From: an uncultured Thermomicrobiaceae bacterium
Lineage (GTDB): Bacteria; Chloroflexota; Chloroflexia; Thermomicrobiales; Thermomicrobiaceae
Direction: 5' to 3'
DNA: 59,730 bases
NCBI GenBank assembly: GCA_938082375.1
Contig: CALKCJ010000051.1
Location: 1-59,730 of the forward strand
Of the stretch, positions 35,804-44,084 are shown piece after piece; the stretch's first letter is position 1; the number at the start of each line of letters is the position of its first letter. The position numbers and the translations under genes are program-made. A model generated the notes under the pieces. The model saw only the letters and a list, made by a program, of their open reading frames with translations, was not told the DNA's origin and made no database searches.

Positions 35804-36802
35804 ATGACCGTCGTCCGTGCAGCCGTGGTACAGGCGGCCCCGGTCGCCTTTGACGTCGCCCGAACGCTCGAGAAGGCACAGCGCCTGCTGGATGAGGCTG
35901 CCTCGAGTGGCGCTCGGCTGGTCGTCTTCCCCGAAGCGTTCGTCACCTGCTACCCGCGCGGTGTGACCTTCGGAGCGACGATCGGCGAACGCACACGCGA
36001 GGGGCGGGAGCTGTTCCGACGCTACTGGGAGTCTTCTATCGACGTGCCTGGCCCGGTGACGGATCGACTGGGCAAGATGGCCCGTGAGCATAGCGTCTAC
36101 CTGGTGATCGGCGTGATCGAGTGCGCGGGCGGCACGCTCTACTGCACGGCACTCTTTTTCAATCCCGCCGGTGAGCTCATGGGCAAGCATCGCAAGGTGA
36201 TGCCGACCGCGGCCGAGCGGCTGGTGTGGGGTTACGGCGACGGCTCGACTCTCCCGGTCTTCGAGACCGAGATCGGCCGGCTGGGCGCGGTGATCTGCTG
36301 GGAGAACTACATGCCGCTGCTCCGGATGGCGATGTACCAGAAGGGGATCCAGCTCTACTGCGCGCCGACGGCCGATGCCCGGGACACCTGGATCGCCAGC
36401 ATGCGGCACATCGCGTGCGAAGGGCGGTGCTTCGTGCTCTCTGCCAACCAGTTCGCTCGCCGCCGCGACTATCCTGAGGACTACCCGATCGAGGGTACAC
36501 AGGATCCTGATGCCGTCCTGTGCCGGGGAGGCTCGCTCATCGTCTCGCCGCTGGGAGAGGTATTGGCTGGCCCGGCGTTCGACGGCGAGGCCGTGCTGGT
36601 GGCCGACCTCGACCTTGGCGAGATTGTTCGCGGGAAGTACGACTTCGACGTGGTCGGGCACTACGCGCGGCCGGACATCTTCCGGCTGCACGTCGACGAC
36701 GTGCCCAAGCCGGTAGTCGTCTTCAGCGGTGAAACTGGCATGCCGCTGCGGGCGGTGCAGGAACCACCCGGCGAGTGCGGCGAGCATCAATCCACCCGGT
36801 AG
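35804..36802 (+). CDS. Nitrilase/carbon-nitrogen hydrolase
   Basis: 332 residues from ATG at 35804, with GGGAGGTG 6 nt upstream; an earlier in-frame ATG at 35744 lacks similarity. The Glu-Lys-Cys triad is visible: E44 in [15 protein letters not shown]131 in GKHRKVMPT and C165 in [10 protein letters not shown]. The FPEAF-x-x-YPRG form is typical of true nitrilases, which turn R-CN into acid and ammonia, rather than amidases. Its end overlaps the convergent enolase-superfamily gene by 16 nt. Confidence 0.88.
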   Translation: MTVVRAAVVQAAPVAFDVARTLEKAQRLLDEAASSGARLVVFPEAFVTCYPRGVTFGATIGERTREGRELFRRYWESSIDVPGPVTDRLGKMAREHSVYLVIGVIECAGGTLYCTALFFNPAGELMGKHRKVMPTAAERLVWGYGDGSTLPVFETEIGRLGAVICWENYMPLLRMAMYQKGIQLYCAPTADARDTWIASMRHIACEGRCFVLSANQFARRRDYPEDYPIEGTQDPDAVLCRGGSLIVSPLGEVLAGPAFDGEAVLVADLDLGEIVRGKYDFDVVGHYARPDIFRLHVDDVPKPVVVFSGETGMPLRAVQEPPGECGEHQSTR

Positions 36803-37956
36803 CGATTGAGGGTCTCACGGTTCAGTTCCACCCCCAAGCCGGGCCGTCGAGGCAATGGGAGAACCCCGTCAACCAATGTGAAGTCTTCCGTCAGTAGCTC
36901 TCGACGCAACGCGGACTCACAAAGGGTGGACGGGAGGAACTCGATGTACGGGCACCGCTCCGTGGCAGCAGCGAGGTGAAGGCTGGCAGCAATACCAAGA
37001 CCCGTCTTCCAGCAGTGTGGTACGATAAGCCGCCCGTGGTCAGCCGCGATCTGACAGACTTTCCGAGCCTCGGTGAAGCCACCGACGCGGCCGACGTCCG
37101 GTTGCAGCACATCTACCTTCGCGTGCTTGACCAGATCCAGGAACTCCCAATGGGTGTTCTGCCATTCGCCTGCGGCGATACGGATCGGAGAGTGTTCGTG
37201 GAGAAATGCGTAGCCGTCCAGATCGTCGATGTCCAGCGGCGTCTCGATGAAGTAAATGTCATACGGCTCGAGCCGTTGGATCACTCGTAGCGCACGTTTC
37301 GCGTCCGACCATGCGTAGGCAACATCGACCATCAGCACGAACCCGGGGCCCACTGCCTCCCGGCAAGCGTAGACCGTCTCCACGATCGCGTCATCACTCT
37401 CCTGGAGACCCTGATGGGAATAGGGCCCGTTGAGGCAGACCTCCAATTTTGCCGCTCGGAAACCGAATTCCTTCGCTCGCCGTAACTTCTCGACGAGCGA
37501 GCTCTGATATTCGGCAAGCGTGCTTCCAGTGGGTAGAAGCGACGCATAGGGCGTGACGTATTCCTGCACCGCGCCTCCGAGGAGAGTGTAGACGGGAACG
37601 CCGAGGGCCTTACCCTTGATATCCCAGAGTGCCATGTCGATGGCACCCATAGCACAGATGAACGAACCACGCCGTCCTGTCATCTTGGAGCCGGTGTACA
37701 ACCTGTGCCAGATTGCCTCAGGCTCAAGCGGGTCGGCGCCGAGAAGCATTTCCTCGAGGCCGAGCCCCATCACGTGCGTTCCGCGTGCTCTGATGCACTC
37801 ACGGGCAATCCAGGGGTTGGTGTCGGTCTCACCTATACCGGTAATGCCCTCGTCAGTATGGATCTCGATGACCAGATTGTCCTGAGCTGAGGAGACGGCC
37901 GATGGATCGTAATTCGGCACAACCAGGACATGGTAGTCAATCTTCGTGATTCGCAC
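36787..37956 (-). CDS. Enolase-superfamily enzyme, mandelate racemase subgroup
   Basis: 389 residues from GTG at 37956, with AAGGAGG 7 nt upstream. The capping domain (1-120) precedes a TIM barrel. Metal ligands are Asp in LMVDVAYAW, Glu in YFIETPLD and Glu in IAAGEWQN. The Asp-His pair of the MR subgroup is in [10 protein letters not shown] and IVPHCWKTG. The K-x-K motif reads AAKLEV, so the second Lys is Glu. It abstracts the alpha proton of a carboxylate, probably an acid sugar dehydratase or racemase; the substrate is unknown. It is the last gene of the leftward unit. Confidence 0.85.
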   Translation of the reverse strand: MRITKIDYHVLVVPNYDPSAVSSAQDNLVIEIHTDEGITGIGETDTNPWIARECIRARGTHVMGLGLEEMLLGADPLEPEAIWHRLYTGSKMTGRRGSFICAMGAIDMALWDIKGKALGVPVYTLLGGAVQEYVTPYASLLPTGSTLAEYQSSLVEKLRRAKEFGFRAAKLEVCLNGPYSHQGLQESDDAIVETVYACREAVGPGFVLMVDVAYAWSDAKRALRVIQRLEPYDIYFIETPLDIDDLDGYAFLHEHSPIRIAAGEWQNTHWEFLDLVKHAKVDVLQPDVGRVGGFTEARKVCQIAADHGRLIVPHCWKTGLGIAASLHLAAATERCPYIEFLPSTLCESALRRELLTEDFTLVDGVLPLPRRPGLGVELNRETLNRYRVD

Positions 37957-38220
37957 CGAAAGTCCTCCTTGGCTAGGCCACACCCAGGGATCGGGCCAAC
38001 GCTCCGCACTCAGTCACGGCAAGGCACGGGTATCGCTGCGACAGATCTCGCACGGCCGAGGCGCACAGTTCGCGATCTTGAGGAACCGGGTGGGTGCGGC
38101 TACAGCCTGTGACCTCCGCAAACATGTTTCCGGTAGCTCTGCACGATGCCAGCGGGGGCATGGAATACCGATAGAGCTATCAGCAAGATGGTCTCCGGTG
38201 GTCATCCCCCTTGATGCCCT

Positions 38221-39474
38221 TCAACGATGTGTCTCCAAATACTGTCGTAGCGCCTCGACAGTGGGCTCCACATACAACGGTTGTCCCGTGAGCTGGGCGA
38301 GCGTATCAGGCCATTTGATGCCGGCAGCGGTCAACAGGCAGACGACTACTTCCGAGGAATCGATTTTCCCGGACCGAGCCAGCTTGGCAGCACAAGCCAC
38401 CGGGAGAGCGGAGGCTGGCTCAACAGCGAATCCTTCATGACCAAGACTTCGCATCGCATCGAGAATCTCATCGTCCGTTGCAGTCGGAGCCCCTCCTTTC
38501 GATTCGCTGACAACCTCGACTGCGTGCAGGCCGACTGAGCGTTCCCGTACTGAGATAGCGATGGACTGGGGCTGGTCGAGGATCGCTGAGGCTTGTCCCC
38601 CCCTCTGCAGCGTGAGCTCGAGCGCGTTCGCACATGCTGGCTGGCATCCGTACATGCGTGGCAGTCGATCGATTAGGCCGAGGTGCCTGAGCTCCTTGAA
38701 ACCCTTCCAGATTCCGTACAATGTGTCTCCGCCAGCGCAAGGAACGAAGATCCGATCTGGCACCACGCCCAGGTCACGGATCAACTCGTAGGCAATCGTC
38801 TTGTACCCCTCCACACCGAACGGATTTGGATGGAAGGAAAAGTTCGGGTCCATTGTCGTTGCCGGATACCAACCATCGTGAGCGACGAGCCATCGTCCGA
38901 AATCCTCGCGCGCGTCCCATTCGGTCAGGATCACGCGTGCCCCATAGCTCTGAATGAGATGCAAGAGCGCTGGTGAGGTCTCTGGCGGGCAGAGAACCAA
39001 TGCCTCGAGCCCGGCACGACGGGCATACGCAGCAGCGGACGCAGCATGATTACCGGTCGAACTGGTGACGACGCGACGGTAGCCCAGCGCGCGAGCTAAG
39101 GCGATGGAAACGACATGGCAACGGTCCTTGTGCGACCACGTCGGGTTGATGCTCTCGTTCTTGAAGTAGAGGTGGTCGAGTCCGATTTGGGCACCGATCG
39201 AGCGAGAACGGATGAGCGGAGTGTTGCCTTCGCCCAGCGAGAGCTCTGCTCCCTCAGCTCCGGCTGGGAGGAGAGGTGCATACTGCCAGATCGATTGCGC
39301 TCTTTCGGTCCAGAACTCTCGAGCAAGCCTGGCCGCGATCCGATGATAGTCGTAATCTACCTCGAGCAGGCCGCCTTGACCGGCAGTCGCGCAGGCCGAA
39401 CAGGTTGTAGGCGCGAGATCGAGCGCATAGGTGGCGCCACAGCGACGACAGCGGAGATACGTGTGCGGATTCAT
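38221..39474 (-). CDS. PLP-dependent threonine synthase-like enzyme
   Basis: 417 residues from ATG at 39474 (GAAAGG 9 nt upstream). A zinc-ribbon-like N-terminus has C9, C12, C25 and C28. The fold-II PLP core follows: GEGNTPLIRS, PTWSHKDR with K116 as likely Schiff-base Lys (usually SFKDR), SSTGNHAAS and PCAGGDTLYG. Threonine synthase, threonine dehydratase or cysteate-synthase-like activities are all possible. Linkage to a flavin oxidase and hydrolases points to a catabolic paralogue, not threonine biosynthesis. It starts 5 nt after the flavoenzyme gene ends. Confidence 0.8.
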   Translation of the reverse strand: MNPHTYLRCRRCGATYALDLAPTTCSACATAGQGGLLEVDYDYHRIAARLAREFWTERAQSIWQYAPLLPAGAEGAELSLGEGNTPLIRSRSIGAQIGLDHLYFKNESINPTWSHKDRCHVVSIALARALGYRRVVTSSTGNHAASAAAYARRAGLEALVLCPPETSPALLHLIQSYGARVILTEWDAREDFGRWLVAHDGWYPATTMDPNFSFHPNPFGVEGYKTIAYELIRDLGVVPDRIFVPCAGGDTLYGIWKGFKELRHLGLIDRLPRMYGCQPACANALELTLQRGGQASAILDQPQSIAISVRERSVGLHAVEVVSESKGGAPTATDDEILDAMRSLGHEGFAVEPASALPVACAAKLARSGKIDSSEVVVCLLTAAGIKWPDTLAQLTGQPLYVEPTVEALRQYLETHR

Positions 39475-39479
39475 GATGG

Positions 39480-40742
39480 TCAACCTTTCTCTGTAGTGGG
39501 ATGCTCTCCGGTCGCGGGGCTACCGGGAAATTCGTCTCTTTCCTCCGCAGAATCACGTTCACCCCGGTAGCGGGACGCCTCCCCGGCAGCCATATGACTG
39601 GCAGCAGTTCGCCAGCCGAAGCGCGCGCGATAAGGGTTGGGAGTATCCTCAAGGGTATCGGCGATAAGACCGCCCAGGATTGGCGCGAATTTAAAGGCAT
39701 GGCCACTGTCTCCCGCAGCGATCGTCAGTCCAGGTCGCTCGGGATGCCGCGCGATCAAAAAATCGCCATTCGGTGTGTCGCAATAGAGACAACAGCGGGT
39801 CTTTACCAACCGCGCCCCTACTAGTGCCGGGAGACTTTCGGCAAGGAAAGCATGAAGTCGCTCGCGTTCACGTAATGGAACAGCGCGCACATCGCCAGCA
39901 GGATGCACGGGCCAGCCAGGGCCATGGTTCGCGATCTTGACTACCCGGGCTCGAGGGTGAAGCGGGAAGCCGTACCAGCCGGTTCGTGAGCTATCGGCGC
40001 TGAAGACGACGAAACGGGGCGGCGTGAAGACTGACGGGTCCGAGGGCTGCAGATAGAAGACAGGTTGGCCCGTCGAACGCAGCATACTTTGCAACTCGGG
40101 GACAAGCAGGGGTGTCCAAGCACCAGCAGCGATCACCACTTCGCCGGCGACAAAACGCTCCCCGTCGATGGTCCGGACACCACGGATGCGGCCATCGATC
40201 ACCAGAAGCTCAGCAACGCCTGTCCGTTCAAAGATCTCCACTCCCTGCCGCCGTGCCTGCGCCAGCAACTGCTCCATGACGCGTCCACTTTCCACATAAC
40301 CATCGTTGGGGTTGAAGTAGCCTTCGACAAAGACCTCCACATTCCAAGCAGGGAACCGCCGGGCGATCTCTACACCGTCCAAGCGTTCGACAGGATACCC
40401 ACAGGCTAAGAGGCTCTGATAGCTCTCGTACTCATAGCTGCCGGGGAGCATCGGCGAGCGAACCAGAAAGACCATCCCTACCTCGTGATACAAATCCTCT
40501 CTGAACAACTCCTCGTTCCATCTCAGCCATCCCGAGCGTGATCGTTCCGCCAAGGTCGTGTATTCTCCATCTGCTCCGTAGTCGATGCGTACCACTCTGC
40601 TAATGTCGGTGGAGGCTCCTCGGTCGTGCGGAAGAGAACCTTGGTCGACGAGCGCAACTCGGTAGCTGCGGGCGCAGAGTTCCAAGGCTGCCGTCACCCC
40701 GAAGACTCCTGCTCCCACGATCAGTACATCGTATGCTCGCAT
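39480..40742 (-). CDS. FAD-dependent amine oxidase, sarcosine oxidase-like
   Basis: 420 residues from ATG at 40742. The frame is open 147 nt upstream into the regulator gene, but the Rossmann motif VLIVGAGVFGVTAALEL begins directly after this ATG. The C-terminal CCLYCDTPNGDFLIARHP and AAGDSGHAFKFAPILGG match monomeric sarcosine oxidase and N-methyltryptophan oxidase. There a Cys in the first block carries FAD covalently. Expected reaction: oxidation of an N-methyl or secondary amine to glycine-type amine, formaldehyde and H2O2. The substrate here is inferred only. Confidence 0.85.
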   Translation of the reverse strand: MRAYDVLIVGAGVFGVTAALELCARSYRVALVDQGSLPHDRGASTDISRVVRIDYGADGEYTTLAERSRSGWLRWNEELFREDLYHEVGMVFLVRSPMLPGSYEYESYQSLLACGYPVERLDGVEIARRFPAWNVEVFVEGYFNPNDGYVESGRVMEQLLAQARRQGVEIFERTGVAELLVIDGRIRGVRTIDGERFVAGEVVIAAGAWTPLLVPELQSMLRSTGQPVFYLQPSDPSVFTPPRFVVFSADSSRTGWYGFPLHPRARVVKIANHGPGWPVHPAGDVRAVPLRERERLHAFLAESLPALVGARLVKTRCCLYCDTPNGDFLIARHPERPGLTIAAGDSGHAFKFAPILGGLIADTLEDTPNPYRARFGWRTAASHMAAGEASRYRGERDSAEERDEFPGSPATGEHPTTEKG

Positions 40743-40782
40743 CTGGTTCACCTGTCCTAGCCTTGTGCACGTTCGGCCGCGC

Positions 40783-41508
40783 CTAATCCTTTGTCGTGGG
40801 GTGCGAGTCAGCCAGATCATCTGGTAACTCGCCAAGCCGATGGGCGGAGTGCCGAAGATGGTCAAGCATCTTGCGGCGAGCTTTCTCAACGTCTCGCGCC
40901 TTAATCAGTTCATACAGCTCGCGGTGCGCCTCGATCTCCCAGTGGAGGAACTCCGACCCGGCCTTGAGCTCCCCTCGGGCTCGCAGCAGGCCATAGATCG
41001 AGCGCATGAAGTTCAGGAGCACCGTGTTGTGTGCCGCCTCAGCAAGGTGGATGTGAAAGAGTGCCGAGAATTCGTGCGTGGGCTGGTGCCGCGCAAGCGC
41101 ACGGGAGGCTGCTTCCAACGTCTCAGCGATTCGTTGGAGATCAGCAGGGCTTGCTCGTTGTGCGGCGAGGCCAGCGATCGCGACCTCGATGGTCTCGCGC
41201 GCTTCGAGGAGTTCACTCGCGAGGCAGTCGTTCATCAGGGCGGCGTACACATCAGGCCGCAGATACGAGCCGAAATCAACCGGTCTGACGACGGTACCGA
41301 CCCCCGGGCGTGCCTCGAGCAAGCCCATGCGGGTCAAGCTCTGCAGCGCCTCACGTACGGTCGAACGCCCGACGTTGAATTGCGCCATGAGCTCCCGTTC
41401 GGCTGGGAGGAGATCGCCAGGCCGGAGCTTGCCACGGCGCATCTGGTCGAGGAGCTGCTCGGCGACTGAATCGGCGAGCGTGGTGCGCGTTACCGGCTTC
41501 AGCTCCAT
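40783..41508 (-). CDS. GntR-family regulator, FadR/FCD subgroup
   Basis: 241 residues from ATG at 41508 (AAGAGGAACGGG upstream, start MELKPVTRTTLADSVAEQ). ATG codons at 41526 and 41571 are in frame and cannot be excluded. Residues 10-75 are the winged helix (LLPAERELMAQFNVGRSTVRE, cut here at 21 residues in the protein, ending in the recognition helix). Residues 85-225 are the all-helical FCD ligand domain with the metal-type histidines of FHIHLAEAAHN. It probably represses both divergent units and releases on binding a carboxylate ligand. Confidence 0.9.
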   Translation of the reverse strand: MELKPVTRTTLADSVAEQLLDQMRRGKLRPGDLLPAERELMAQFNVGRSTVREALQSLTRMGLLEARPGVGTVVRPVDFGSYLRPDVYAALMNDCLASELLEARETIEVAIAGLAAQRASPADLQRIAETLEAASRALARHQPTHEFSALFHIHLAEAAHNTVLLNFMRSIYGLLRARGELKAGSEFLHWEIEAHRELYELIKARDVEKARRKMLDHLRHSAHRLGELPDDLADSHPTTKD

Positions 41509-41642
41509 CCCGTTCCTCTTCCCCATTTCCCGCCTCATCCTGATTCGACATCTGCTTGCCTGGTGACGCACCCAACCAAGGCAAGAGTGCTCGCCAGGCG
41601 GTTACCGCGAGCGATCTGCGAAGAGCAGCGGTGTACGGATGC

Positions 41643-41671
41643 TTGACAAACACCGCTGCCCGTAGTATAAG
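41643..41671 (+). promoter_or_regulatory. Sigma-70 promoter for the rightward hydrolase/transport unit
   Basis: TTGACA at 41643-41648 is separated by exactly 17 bp from TATAAG at 41666-41671. This is the best promoter match seen in the window. The predicted start is near 41678, about 180 nt before the creatininase-like gene. A FadR-type operator covers the start region. Confidence 0.75.
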
Positions 41672-41692
41672 GGACGTGGGTTGGTCTGACAA
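41664..41692 (-). promoter_or_regulatory. Sigma-70 promoter for the leftward regulator unit
   Basis: On the minus strand TTGTCA (41692-41687) is followed after 17 bp by TATACT (41669-41664). Its -10 overlaps that of the opposite promoter, and its -35 is inside the operator. Predicted start near 41657, about 150 nt before the GntR start codon. Confidence 0.65.
41682..41692. promoter_or_regulatory. FadR-type (GntR/FCD) operator
   Basis: TGGTCTGACAA fits the TNGTNNNACNA consensus of FadR-like repressors. It overlaps the leftward -35 and the rightward start point. Flanking it, TCTGA-CAA-TCAGA (41685-41697) forms an inverted repeat, and AATCAGAT occurs twice (41691-41698 and 41700-41707). The regulator is encoded next to it. 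Confidence 0.65.
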
Positions 41693-41858
41693 TCAGATTA
41701 ATCAGATATCAACGGCGCGGGCGTGACGGTACCCAAGGAAGGTGTCGCTGGTGAATCGAGGGGCTCCAGTAATCGCCGCGGTCGAAACAGTCCCAGGCTA
41801 TCCATCACGGTAGAGCAAACCGAGGCTCCGCCGGGTGATCACCCAGGGGAAGGCAGCC

Positions 41859-42668
41859 ATGAGTGAGAAATACCTCTATGCCAAGATGACTCATGACGAA
41901 GTCAGTGACGCTGTTCGGGAGAGGCGAGTAGTCCTGATCCCGGTAGCTCAGCTCGAGACACATGGCCCACACCTTCCGATCGACGTTGACGTCGTGCAAG
42001 CCCAGTACATCTGTGAGGAGGCCGCTCGGCGCGCCCCAGACGCACTCCTGGCCGCGCCTCCCGTCTGCTATGGGTTCTCTGAGCACGTGATGGATTTTCC
42101 CGGCACGATGACGATTCGACCTGAGATCCTCATCGAGTACCTTTTCGACATCGGGCGCAGCTTCGCTCGCCAGGGTTTCGAGCGCGTCGCGCTTGTCAAC
42201 GGCCACGGCAGTAACCGCCCGATCTGCGAGATCGCTGCCCGACGGATCACGAACGAGACTTCGGCGTACTGTGCTACGCTCAACTGTTTGAGCCTGGCGC
42301 GCGAGGTGATGCGACAGGTCTGTGAGTCTCCAGTCGGTGGAACCGCGCATGCCTGCGAGGTCGAGACGTCGACCTACCTGTATCTCTTCCCAGAGCTCGT
42401 TGAGCGGGACAAGATCGAGGACGAGTATGCGCCAGACTACCGGCCGTGGCGGTGTGACGATTTCCGCGAGGATAGCGGGCCTGTGCATTTTATGGAGTTC
42501 TGGAGTCAGCGCTCGAGAACGGGAGTGGAAGGAGCTCCCTCTTTTGCAACTGCCGACAAGGGCAAAGTCATTCTGGAGACGGCTGTCGCGAAGTTGATCG
42601 AGTTTGGTCGATGGTGGAGGGAGCTTGAATTCCCGCCACGCCATAGCCTTATCGTCACACGGGCCTGA
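41859..42668 (+). CDS. Creatininase-family metal-dependent amidohydrolase
   Basis: 269 residues from ATG at 41859, with GGGGAAGG upstream; an earlier start at 41835 is less well placed. Residues E33, H35 and D44 in LETHGPHLPIDVD match Glu34, His36 and Asp45 of creatininase. H115 is in VNGHGSN, and Glu residues are in AHACEVETS. The position equal to creatininase Glu122 appears to be Ser117, so creatinine itself may not be the substrate. The family opens cyclic amides and related C-N bonds. First gene of the rightward unit. Confidence 0.85.
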   Translation: MSEKYLYAKMTHDEVSDAVRERRVVLIPVAQLETHGPHLPIDVDVVQAQYICEEAARRAPDALLAAPPVCYGFSEHVMDFPGTMTIRPEILIEYLFDIGRSFARQGFERVALVNGHGSNRPICEIAARRITNETSAYCATLNCLSLAREVMRQVCESPVGGTAHACEVETSTYLYLFPELVERDKIEDEYAPDYRPWRCDDFREDSGPVHFMEFWSQRSRTGVEGAPSFATADKGKVILETAVAKLIEFGRWWRELEFPPRHSLIVTRA

Positions 42669-42723
42669 GCCGGCGGCCGATTTGAGCGCTACGTTCTTCA
42701 CTGAATGAGGGGAAGACAGAGCC

Positions 42724-43989
42724 GTGCGCTACGCCGAGCTCGCCCACATCTATGACCGGTGGATCGGCTATCCCGGCTACCCGCTCGAGCGGGACTTTTC
42801 TGCTGAGGAGTACCAACTCCGGATTCGCCGGGCCCGGGAGTTGATGATGGAGGCGGGGCTCGACGCGCTAGTCATCACCTCGAGCAGCGTGGGCCGCTGG
42901 TTCACGAGCGAGCTTGAACCGCACGAATGGCATGACCTCTGCCCTGTGCGCTCGGCCTGGTACATCCTGACACACGACGGTGACTACCTGTATATGACGC
43001 CGACAGGAGGCGGCGAGCACTTCAACACCACCCGTCGCAGCACCTGGGTCACGCATATCCGGGCCATCGTCGAGCGCACGGAGTGGCCCCGTTGGGAGAT
43101 CTGGGATCTTCAACAGGTACCGCAGATCTTCGCCGAACTCGGGCTCTCACGTAGTCGCCTCGGGTTCGAACTGGGCGACTGCATGACCCTTGGTATCAGC
43201 GTCAACGACTTCCTGCGGCTGCGCGAGATGATGTCCCACGCCGAGTTCGTCGATGCGTCGCCAGTGATCCGCCGCCTGATGAGCGTCCATACACCGGAAG
43301 AGATCGAACGGGTCCGACGGGCCTGTCAGGCAGCGGTCTGGATTCACGAGCAAGTTCCCTCCGTGTTACGTCCCGGTCTGAGCGAGTGGGAGTTCGTCAG
43401 TCAGCTCGCAAAGCTCTTCTGGCAGCGGTACAGCAAGGATTACGTCTATCGACCAGATGGCGCATGGGATGTACGCAACCCCAAGAGCGGAGATTCCAAC
43501 TTCTATCACGCCGTGATCACCGATCGCACGTTTAGGCGTGGCGACCTGATTGCGCGCGCCTTCAGCGGCGTGAGCTACCGAGGATATCCTGCGGACGTTG
43601 ATCGCGTCTGGTATTTGGGCGATCCCCCGGAGCAGGTCCGCTATTGGTACCGGGTGACTTGGGAGTGCAACCGCGCCATGGCCGAGGCGATCAAGCCGGG
43701 CATCCGTTGCTCCGACATCTACGCGGCCTATGCCCGCGTCGAGGAGAGGTACGGCCTGCCCAAGCGGCTTGTTGGTCGGCTCGGCCACGGACTCAGAAAC
43801 ACAGGAATGCTCTCGGTCCATCCGGACAACCACACCGTGCTCGAACCGGGGATGATCATTTCGGTCGAGCCAATGTTTGGCAACGAGTACGGGTGGTTCG
43901 TCTTGGAGGATCAGTATCTCGTGACCGAGACGGGGCACGAACCGCTGCATGAGCTAGCCCCAGAGGAGCTACCGGTTATTGGCGCGTGA
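42724..43989 (+). CDS. M24-fold hydrolase with incomplete metal site
   Basis: 421 residues from a GTG start preceded by GAGGGGAAGACAGAGCC. The N-terminal creatinase/prolidase domain (about 1-185) precedes a pita-bread domain. Of the five M24 metal ligands, Asp in YPADVDRV, His in LGHGLRN, Glu in SVEPMFG and Glu in VLEDQYLV are seen. The first Asp is missing (GDLIARAFSG in place of a GDLVxxDxG pattern). His262 in NFYHAVIT lies where creatinase has its catalytic His. It may be an amidinohydrolase-like enzyme and not a peptidase. Confidence 0.78.
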   Translation: MRYAELAHIYDRWIGYPGYPLERDFSAEEYQLRIRRARELMMEAGLDALVITSSSVGRWFTSELEPHEWHDLCPVRSAWYILTHDGDYLYMTPTGGGEHFNTTRRSTWVTHIRAIVERTEWPRWEIWDLQQVPQIFAELGLSRSRLGFELGDCMTLGISVNDFLRLREMMSHAEFVDASPVIRRLMSVHTPEEIERVRRACQAAVWIHEQVPSVLRPGLSEWEFVSQLAKLFWQRYSKDYVYRPDGAWDVRNPKSGDSNFYHAVITDRTFRRGDLIARAFSGVSYRGYPADVDRVWYLGDPPEQVRYWYRVTWECNRAMAEAIKPGIRCSDIYAAYARVEERYGLPKRLVGRLGHGLRNTGMLSVHPDNHTVLEPGMIISVEPMFGNEYGWFVLEDQYLVTETGHEPLHELAPEELPVIGA

Positions 43990-44084
43990 ACGCGTTTATG
44001 GCCTCACCACGTGTGCTCTGTAGCGGAGGCAAGTAACATGGCATCCCCGTCAGGTTGATCTTGATAAGGATGAGGAGGTGGCAT

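Noticed and set aside
41859-42668. Naming the gene creatininase outright
   Set aside because: The equivalent of the Glu122 metal ligand seems to be Ser117, and the family contains many other amidohydrolases.
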